DNA of 64,000 nt from Stichopus chloronotus. Its lineage: Eukaryota; Echinodermata; Holothuroidea; Aspidochirotida; Stichopodidae. The notes beneath the pieces are model-generated. The model saw only the letters and a program-made list of their open reading frames with translations, was not told the DNA's origin and searched no databases. The translations under genes and the position numbers were made by a program. Positions 55,541 through 64,000 of the stretch are shown here, piece by piece. How positions within the stretch are numbered: the stretch's first letter is position 1; the number at the start of each line of letters is the position of its first letter. Where the stretch lies: contig CM037839.1 of the NCBI GenBank assembly GCA_021234535.1, positions 11,905,419 to 11,969,418 on the forward strand. The letters are read 5' to 3'.

Positions 55541-58500
55541 GTAGTGATATCTTCAATTCATGACAGAATTCTATTGACTTGATGCAAATGTTTAGTGAAA
55601 CCTGTTTGATTAATTGCCATTGAGTGTATGTTGATCTTTAGTGTCTTGGAGATTCTTGTTATTGTGCTCTTTCAGCAATGATGTTTTAAAGCCCCATCCA
55701 AAGATATGAAAAGTATTACTTAAGAAATACAAAAGAGCATGGCACTATATATGTATAAGACACTAAGACTAGATTAGATTCCATTGAAATTTGAAGAAGA
55801 GAAGTGTAATAACTGATGGTAAGGATCATGATCACTGAGAAACAGTGAATGCGATGTGTATGGGCCAGTAATTTATACATTTCTCAGGTCTCATGTTGAA
55901 TGTACAGTGCACATAGCATTGACTGTTTGTGAGGACTTTTTCCTGTTGTGTGTCTGAATGGCTTCATCTATCATTTGTCTACGGAGAAAGCAGCCTGAAC
56001 CCGGATGGGATGAGCAGCTTTAAGTCTGAGTTGAGATTAGAGCAGATAAAAAGAGACATTACCTACCCAATTGTTGATATTAAGTCAGTGATATCTAATT
56101 AATATTGATGTGGAATATTAGACATAGGACAAAATCCTTTGATTCTTCTGAACCATGTGATTTTGTGGGCAGTGTGAATACAGTATTTTCGAGGTACTCT
56201 CCAGATATTGATAAGTTACTGAAAGTGCAGGAAAATGCCAAACTAGAAGACACTAAAGACCACTTTAGATTCCTTAGGCAATGGGTAGCCTGGCTTGTTA
56301 ACTGATCAGAAGTATTGTCATGACCTCAAATGATGATCACATTGCTTGTGGTCTACCAGTTGCTGCATATCTTCTGAAAGACAGCATGGCAATTACCTTG
56401 AATATACCCTTAGAAATGGGCTTAAGAATTTTGCTGGTATTGTAACAAATTTCTTCACAGGCACATGTAGGTTGAAGTTTTCATGTAACAGGTGAGACAT
56501 TTTTACCGGTTACGATATCTCAACATCAATGAAGAAAAGGTCTGCAGAAATTTTTGCAAAGTTACGATACATTGCCGACCTGCAGATTGGTATGCATATA
56601 TACAGGCCCTATGCTTATATTTTCCGATCAATGTTGCATATAAGATAGGAGGTACGTAGGACCTTCTGAAGACATTTGTTGAGATCGCTTTCTTTATAAC
56701 TTGCAAAGTATGGAACATGAGTAAAAAACATGGGCAGACTGTACAAAATGAGTACTTTATTTTACCTGTTGCAAAAGATTGAAGCTGGATTGAGTATTTG
56801 GGATACATGTTTGAATGGATATATTTACTTAAGTATTGTTGAATGTAATCATTCAGAAAGTGACATGTTTTCTTTCGTAAACTTCATTATCGATCAGCAG
56901 TTCCGCTGCCCCAGTGACAGGTAGTTGGATCACTGCTGACATTAGCAGTGTTAGTACAGTGTGGGTTCAGCAAAACACAGTGAAACAGCGGGTATTTCCC
57001 ACAAAAGAGTGCACTCAGTGGAATAAAAGATCGTTGGTGCTGTCTTGCAACTTAGAGGAGAGTAAAAACACAAAGAAGAATAGCTAATGGTTAATGCTAT
57101 CGCTGGATAACATTCATGGGATAACTCATTCTCAAGGTAACTCTTTGGGGGAGCATTCTCGGGATATTTCTTGAGGGTATACTGCTATTGCTAGATGCAC
57201 TCTGGCTGCGCCCTCGTGCGTTGCTTGTGTTAGCCCCCCGATCATGTTTTACCCTATGGATAATGCACGGTCCAGCATTGATTAACTTTGCTGACAGATA
57301 CAAAACAAGATTTTGACAAAAAAGATGAAAATTAAAGAAAATTTGGTTCTTAAATAACCACATTTTTATTGAAAATGAACCTCAACCAAAGGCAACAAGA
57401 TTCATAGCATGTGAACAATGTGCATGATACACGAAGTCACACTTAAATGAAATGAATAACAATTGCATGCATAGCAACAATATGCTAATTCAGTTTAGTT
57501 TGCTGTCATCTCCGTGCATGTGTATGTTTGGTGTGTACTACTTGGGCGTCTCATATATAGTGTTGGTATGCTGTGGTTTAGTGTACGTGTGCCTATTCAT
57601 TCTTTACCCAGCAATTACAGAGCTTTGTTTTCCTCATCAGGTGATCAAATTGTTGGAATTTGCTTGAGATTTGACTAGACTGAATTTTTGACAGTTGTGC
57701 ATTTTAAGAAGGTTTCATTCAGAGAAAAGCTATCACACGACTTCATTAAACTTCATGCATACCGTTATGGAGCTTAGGCCTTTTCGCCCATTTTATTTCT
57801 CTCACTGTGTGTGATGTTCTTTACATCACGATAGAGAACACGAAAAATAAAAATAGAGAAAACTTGTATTTGAGAGAGATTATACTTTGATCTTTGTTGT
57901 TGAATTATTTAGAAGTTGACTGTCTCCAAGAAGTCGTGACCTCTGCTTAGATACTGATGTGAGATCTGATTGATATATTATATAGAGTAATTGCTTTTAC
58001 CTTGACCACACCATATGTCTGCAATAATTCATGTCTGTAATAATTCATGTAAGTGACTGCAGATGGTATACTGACAGTTCAAAGCAGTATAGCAGTACAC
58101 ATACTGTTACGCTGTGCTGTGGCCCCTTTGCCTTTGACTGTGGGAGTTTTACAAACTGCAGTTGTTATAGTTCTCTGTACAATTTTATTCCATAAGGATT
58201 TGTCTTTGCACTTCCCCGTAAAATCGACGAAGAAGGAATGCTAGTTCTGGTAGGCTTTATCAAATCTACTGAATAACTCTTCCGTTTGACACAATTTTGA
58301 AATTTAGAGAGGTAAGATGTCACAGTAAGAAGAACCAGTGACATTAATACTGTGTTGTAAGGTCTATGTATATTTATTTATAGTCTCTGTATATTTATTT
58401 GAAATTTAAATTTTTATAATTCACTTTTCAGTAGCCCCTAGGCTAGGCCTACATGTAAGGGAGCAGACTACAAAACACTGTTGGTCTACTGTTTTATTGT

Positions 58501-58828
58501 GTACATCCGCCGGATTGTAAACGGTCACCTGACTGAAATTGGCCGATAAGAGTTGAGGATTCTTACCAAGCATTATGAACTGTAATTGATCTCATACTTG
58601 TTACTTGGGTAAGTCATCTTTGTTGTATCATATAGCCATGTGGCAAGGAATCACAAAGCGTTTTGACTTTCTGGTTTTTTTTTTTTACAGACTTATAGTT
58701 GGGAGAGTAGTTTGTGGATGTATCAGAAAGTCTATCAGTTGCCTTGACAAAAATATAAATGTACTTGCTGAACATAGCTATTTACAATCATTTAGAATTA
58801 TATGTTGTTCTCTGCTTTCATTGCACAG
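55541..58828 (+). other. intron 23
   Basis: 3.3 kb with no exon, no GGTCA array and no recognised element. A minus-strand open frame at 57097-57363 shows no domain. A poly-T run lies near 58675. Confidence 0.65.
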
Positions 58829-59155
58829 ACGGTGACACCATCCGTCTTGCAGGAGGCAACGAAGAAGCCGGTCGTGTCGAACTGTACGTGAATGGAGAGT
58901 GGGGAACTGTCTGCGATGATTTGTGGGGTGCGACCGAAGCCTCGGTCGTCTGTCGTCAGCTCGGCTTCTCCGGGGGCGCCCTCGCCGCTCTGCCCGCTGC
59001 AGCGTTCGGTGAAGGAGAGGGCACCATTCATCTGGATAATGTAGATTGCCGTGGAGATGAGAGCAGCCTCATGGACTGCTTCCATGATCTTGACACCTCA
59101 GATTGTGCACACGCTGATGATGCTGGAGTTGTGTGTGTATCCTCATCTGTTACAG
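58829..59155 (+). CDS. SRCR domain exon 22
   Basis: Acceptor CTTTCATTGCACAG, donor TTACAG|GTAATG, phase 1 both sides; first full codon 58831. Reads GDTIRLAGGNEEAGRVELY, EWGTVCDDLWGATEASVVC, FSGGALAALPAAAFGEG, TIHLDNVDCRGDESSLMDC, LDTSDCAHADDAGVVC. Six Cys. The sequon is lost (NEE), and the terminal Glu of the cation site is Asp (HADDAG). Its middle part is visibly GC-richer than the other exons (CCGGGGGCGCCCTCGCCGC around 58970), so it has a different base history. Confidence 0.96.
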
Positions 59156-60496
59156 GTAATGTCATGCCAGCTGTGTACGATCCTTATGGACTTATCTCTG
59201 CAGAATGGTATTACTGGTTTGAATAGTTAGCACAGTAGTAACAGTTAAACGGTCTATTAGGTTACTAGTTGCATAGAGGTGGAACGATGGCACCCTCCGT
59301 ATCCCATACTGGCTTCTTCGTATTGACAGAAATTTAGGTTTACTCAGTTTTACTATGCATTCCATCACTGCCATCATTACCAAGGCAAAGTGTTTAGTAC
59401 ACTTGCACATGTTGGATTGAAGTAGATATCAATGTCTTTTTGGCTATTTTGCTCATACAGTATTTGTGCTCTCCATAAAACAGACCTTGATGGTCTCCAC
59501 TTATTTCAAAATGCAGTCTTTAACATCTGAAAACATCATCTTGTAGCAATGCCTGTATTGAATTTAAGTTTCTCAGATTTGCTCATTCAGGTAGCCAATC
59601 TACTTTAAACAAAAATACAGAGGTGATGAAACACCCCCCTTTTGGGGGGTTGGGGGCAGGTCAGGATTTTTTAATAGTTTAGAGAGTGCCTTTCGGTGGC
59701 CGAAGCTGGTAAAGCAAGTCACATGCCATCACTATATGAACAGATTGATGGATGGTGTACTTTGAAAAAGAAAAATGAATTACAACCACAATGAAAAACA
59801 ATCAAAAGAATGATAATATGATAAAGTCATTTATCAGGTCAGAGGTTAGACATGCTTACAGCTATAAAATGAAGGAGCAAGAAAAGATGGACAGCTAGGA
59901 ATTTTTCATTAGATGCTACCTCCATAATATACATTTTCTGTTTGTTACGTGTGTCATGTATTCAAATAAAATTACACTGTTTGATGACATTCTATTTGTT
60001 TTCATTAAAGTCAAGCTTGCGAATGTTCTGGTGATGAAAATGTAGAAACCTTGTTCACAAAGAATTAAAACAAATATGCGTGAATTTCAAGCCAGATGTG
60101 TAAGTCAAAGTCACTTGAATTACACTGTTTACAAGATGAAAGCCTTAGATGAAGTAATCTGTCAATGCTGTCACAGTTTTATGAGGACTATCCCTCTCAA
60201 AATTTTGAAATACTGTACATATGATATCTCAAAATGGAATAGTTGTCAAAATTAAAATTTGAATCTAAAATATTGTCCCTCATACAATATTGTCAACGAA
60301 ATCATACATGGCCTTGCAGAATTGGTTTCTCCGCCCCTATAGCATTGAACTGTGTGCATAACATAAAATACAATGGAAAAGAAAGTATAGGTAACCATCT
60401 AAAACATGATCCTGATACCCCTCATGACTGAATATGGTCAAGTTATGCAGTTTTCACTTAATGAAATATTGTATGCATCCCTCAATCCCTTCACAG
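59156..60496 (+). other. intron 24
   Basis: A small palindromic C6/G6 site (CCCCCCTTTTGGGGGG, about 59634-59649) is present. No exon. The end carries ATGCATCCCTCAATCCC before TTCACAG. Confidence 0.7.
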
Positions 60497-60823
60497 GTAA
60501 AGGAGATTCTATCCGTCTAGTAGGAGGCAATGACACAGCCGGACGTGTTGAGGTGTATCTGAATGGAGAATGGGGAACTGTCTGTGATGATTCATGGGAT
60601 CTAACTGATGCTGGAGTTGTCTGTCAGCAACTTGGCTTCAGTGCAGCTATTTCTGCTCCACAATATGCATTTTTCGGTGAAGGAGAGGGCAGTATTCACC
60701 TGGATGAGGTTGGATGCAATGGAGATGAAATCACACTCACTGACTGTTACTATGATCCTGATGCCTCAGATTGTAGCCATAGTGAAGATGCTGGAGTAGT
60801 TTGTGTAGCTAATCCTGATCCAG
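60497..60823 (+). CDS. SRCR domain exon 23, mosaic
   Basis: Acceptor AATCCCTTCACAG, donor ATCCAG|GTAATT, phase 1 both sides; first full codon 60499. Reads GDSIRLVGGNDTAGRVEVY, DSWDLTDAGVVCQQLGF, SAAISAPQYAFFGEGEG, SIHLDEVGCNGDEITLTDC, PDASDCSHSEDAGVVC. Six Cys, NDT sequon, cation site intact. The first part through GEGSIHLDEVGC matches exons 10 and 12; from CNGDEITLTDC on it matches exon 21. The switch falls near 60710-60720 within one exon. Confidence 0.97.
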
Positions 60824-63800
60824 GTAATTTCACCTTAGGTTGTGGTAGAGTTATATATTTAAGGCCGCAGTAATTCCTTAAATTCTGGAGACATTATATG
60901 CATTTCCCCTGCTAATGGCATATTGTAATATTTAAGAAGGTGGGGGTAACATCACAGACTATCTTGTCAAGCAAGCCATTCTTGGGTTAGTTAAAACATT
61001 TCTCCATTATAGAGCCAATTAGCACTACTGTAAGCATGAATGTTAAGGTCTGTTTCACTCGAGAAAAATGAGTGGATCTGCTAACCTTATGTGAAACATC
61101 TGAGTGACTTAGTTGTGATTATTTTGTTCAACATAACATGCATTCCTGTACTCTCATTTCCATTTAACATGCTTTGATTATCCTACTACATCATAGATAG
61201 GACATTGAGCTAGGTGAACATTGTGGTATTCTCAGTGGATTTTAATATAGATCTTCATCAGCCCATTTTTCATATGTACATTTTCAACTGAGAAGTTGTT
61301 TACGCTAATTGCATCATTGTTTGACTGAGCATTTTGCAGTCGAGCTGTTTTTGGTCATCAGTCTAGGAGTACAGGATCAAACACTTCATGATTAGGAAAT
61401 GCCAATAAGCAAATAAAATGTTGACTCTTGTCATTCAGACAATCATTTAGTTCATGCAATTAAGGTTTGCTAAAGCACAAGGAACTGAGCAATCGTTACC
61501 AATAAGCAAAACAAAGCATGCTTTGCAAACATTGTAAGTTTATGCTTTTGTGCTGTGAAAGGGGTGAAGAGTGAAAATTACTGAACTTTTTTCTCCTTGC
61601 TCAATGACAGTAGCATGTTCATCAGCACATTGTGTTGATTTAATATATGGAAGTATATTTGCTTATTTCTATCATCAAACATTGAATCTGCAGCACTTCT
61701 TTTCAGATGCTCTTTGATAAGGAACATCAAGTTTTGAAGTGTGTAGGCTTCTGCAAGATAAGTATATGTCACTCCAAAATGTGAATAATTTGCAAATAGG
61801 GCTGTATTAGTCGGTTGTAAACATTTTTTAGGCAATTTAGGTGAAATTTATCTATCTGTCTATCTGTCTGTCTATGTGTCTGTCTGTCTATCTGTCTGTC
61901 TGTCCATCTATCTGTCTGTCTGTGCCTTTCTGTCCTTCTGTCCATCTATCTATCTGTTTACACTTATTCAAAATGCTTCTCCCCTGTCATGTTTTTAAGG
62001 ATTTGTATGAAACTCAGACACAATGTTTCAAATGTGGTGGGCCATTTGGGGTGTCCAAATATTTTTTGTAAAAGGTTCCATGTGGGTCATATGGCACATT
62101 TTATTAAATTTTGCTATATGCTTCTCCTACAGATTTTCTTGTACAATGTCGATGGTTTGTCACAATGATATTCTGTTAGTGGTATTTCCAGGGTGTTTAT
62201 AGCCTTTTTCGTCCAAGACCCTATGTGGGGCATATTGCCCATTTTAGGATTTGCCCATTTTATGAAATCCTGTTTGAAATTTTGCTTTTTACACATGCTT
62301 TCATACATTGTATGAAACTTGGACAACAATGTTTCCATTTGTGGTGGCCCATTTGGAGTGTACAATCTAAGGTCCTTTGTTGACCCTGTGGCCCATTTTA
62401 TGAAATTCAAAAATGCTTTTTTTCCTACAGATTCTTTTGTTGATAGTTCTTTCATGTTGATACTTTTTACAATGGTACTCTGTTAATGGTTACATTAGGG
62501 TGTTCTCATGAATCTGTAGTCCATCATGGTTTCTTGGCTCATTTTATGAAATTTTCCCCTTTAAAGTGTCTTATCATTTATCTCTATCGTGCATGAATGG
62601 TGATTGAGTACTGGAGCAATGGGTCAGTTTGTTTACTAACACAAACTCAATCTTGAGTGGGTACGTGTATGTTGATATATATAGAGACGCTAAAGGGGTG
62701 CTTTGAGTTGTTTCATGAAATTCAGGTTGTCTTCTCAAACCTTTCATCATCTTGTTCTCAAGTTTCCTTCACATGAGGCCTCTAGTGACAAATCAATGGC
62801 TAAACTGAGAGGGTCCCTATGTGTGTCACAGACAAATGAACACTAATGAGTGATTAGTGCATGTTTAAATTAGTTTCAGAAAATTTGTGTCTTTTCCACT
62901 TTTATGACTTTTCCACTTTTGTACTAATTTATATGCTCACAGCCAGTACCAACCAGGGGAAAAATGTAAAACTTGAAAGTTTTCAAGCAATAGTTGGTTG
63001 AAAAAGTTGGATAGTGATTTTAATTTTAAACATTATTTGACAAAAAAAAAATCAAAATCATCGTAATTAAATCATCAAAATAAATGTCTCACTGAAGTTT
63101 GAACTTTTGGACTGTTGGTGCTTTAGTTTACGAAATTTTGCAAATTGTGCAGACCCACAGATTCCCCTTCATAATGTTGATAATAAATATACTTTGTCAA
63201 TGGTTTTTATGATTTGACATAATGGTATGTAAATGGTACCTTCATGATGTTCATGTATGAGCCACTGCATCATTGTTGCCCCTAGTTGCACATTCTACCC
63301 CAAACATCCGTCACCAATTTCTTTTGGTATGAATAAAAATAACCCGCACATTGCATGAAGTCAGTCAACTTTCTTCACCTTTCTTAAAGATTTGAATATG
63401 GATGGTGTGTTATGATTGGCTATTTTAATTAACATTGTCTCACAATGTGACAAACCGTGCTGTAGTTTTGAAAACAATACGCCAAATTCCAGACACGTAG
63501 AAATGTGAACAACTTTATATGACGTAATTTCTTGCATGTTAGAGAAATCTCTTTTCTTTGCCCATTTCCAGGTCTCTTGTAGCTGTTAACATTTAAGTTG
63601 TGAATGCAGTGTTTCTTTGAGTGACTCAATGTGTGTCAATACAGTATATAAGCCACACCTACCCATTCCGCAGTGATTGAGAATGAATAATAGCCAGTGA
63701 TTATGTTGCTGTCTTTTGAAGCGGTACCTAAGTTAATAAGCCAAATGGAGGTCTGGGAAGATAGGTAGCTGTTTGTAGGAAGAATTCGAAATATAAGGCC

Positions 63801-64000
63801 AACAAAAGTTGGATTTGATTTGGTTCAATATTAGGATCATCCTGATTCTTATTTTTTGTTTTCACATTACAATTGTCAGAGTAGTTTGTGTATCTAATTC
63901 TTCTCAGAAGTTTTGTTAGTCTTCCAAAGCCTCTATTGCTGATCATTGTTATTGACCATGACTGGTGTTTTTCTAACGTAAAGTCTGCTTACTTTCACAG
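60824..64000 (+). other. intron 25, ending at a splice acceptor
   Basis: Contains the second copy of the long dispersed repeat (61850-63290). The last bases, GCTTACTTTCACAG, are a strong acceptor exactly at the window end, so a further exon, probably SRCR, is expected at 64001. A TATATAAG word at about 63644 is most likely chance. Confidence 0.7.
61850..63290 (+). repeat. long dispersed repeat, copy 2
   Basis: Starts with a (TCTA/TCTG)n tract to about 61958. It then carries the same ordered words as copy 1: AAATGCTTCTCCCCTGTCAT, GGATTTGTATGAAACTCAGA, CCTTCATGATGTTCATGT and GAGCCACTGCATCATTG. Internal repetition is visible: TGTATGAAACT...ACAATGTTTC and GTGG(T)GGCCATTTGG-type words recur at about 62000-62050 and 62310-62360, and TTCTCCTACAGATT-type words at about 62112, 62425 and 63160. 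Confidence 0.75.

Noticed and set aside
57097..57363. Minus-strand open frame of 88 codons in intron 23
   Set aside because: No recognisable domain, no promoter or splice context, and a length compatible with chance in AT-rich DNA.
63636..63660. TATATAAG word as a promoter for a downstream gene
   Set aside because: It lies in an intron shortly before a splice acceptor with no initiator or first exon visible; such words are frequent in AT-rich sequence.

Overview
The window looks like the interior of one very large, intron-rich animal gene on the + strand. It is AT-rich, has no bacterial-type gene packing, and its coding sequence is a chain of short exons with GT/AG (once GC/AG) borders separated by introns of 0.24 to 3.6 kb. 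I can place 25 exons with both borders. Twenty-three each encode one complete scavenger receptor cysteine-rich (SRCR) domain, one encodes a Frizzled-type cysteine-rich domain (18599-19003) and one a short hevein-like 8-Cys domain (53958-54113). Every border is phase 1, so any exon can be skipped or duplicated without breaking the frame. Together they give about 8.0 kb of coding sequence, about 2,660 residues. No signal peptide, membrane segment, stop codon, promoter or polyadenylation site is evident, and the last bases are a splice acceptor, so the gene probably continues in both directions. That all exons belong to one transcript is inferred from phase, order and strand.

Layout: 1-2340 is non-coding. 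From 2.3 to 20.5 kb lie eight divergent SRCR exons (one with a 1-nt frameshift), a wrecked ninth SRCR copy at about 16.2 kb, and the Frizzled-like exon. From 23.3 to 60.8 kb lie fifteen SRCR exons, nearly all of a younger, more uniform type (GEGSIHLDDV / DTSDCSHxEDAGVVC-like), interrupted by the hevein-like exon. This part contains a recent duplication of a two-exon block (23075-25770 and 26304-28801), a clustered-substitution tract and a mosaic exon that suggest ongoing exchange between repeats. The introns hold a dispersed GGTCA-rich repeat family, two copies of another long repeat, a tRNA-derived SINE-like piece, a possible hAT-like element and simple repeats.

The expected product is a secreted or surface multi-SRCR glycoprotein of the DMBT1/scavenger-receptor kind, plausibly in pattern recognition: most domains keep a GRVEVxxxxxW segment like the DMBT1 bacteria-binding stretch and the Asp-Asp/Glu cation-site residues. 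The large SRCR expansion and the GGTCA repeats suggest a marine invertebrate deuterostome. An echinoderm is my first guess; a hemichordate or amphioxus is possible. That assignment is an inference, not a match.
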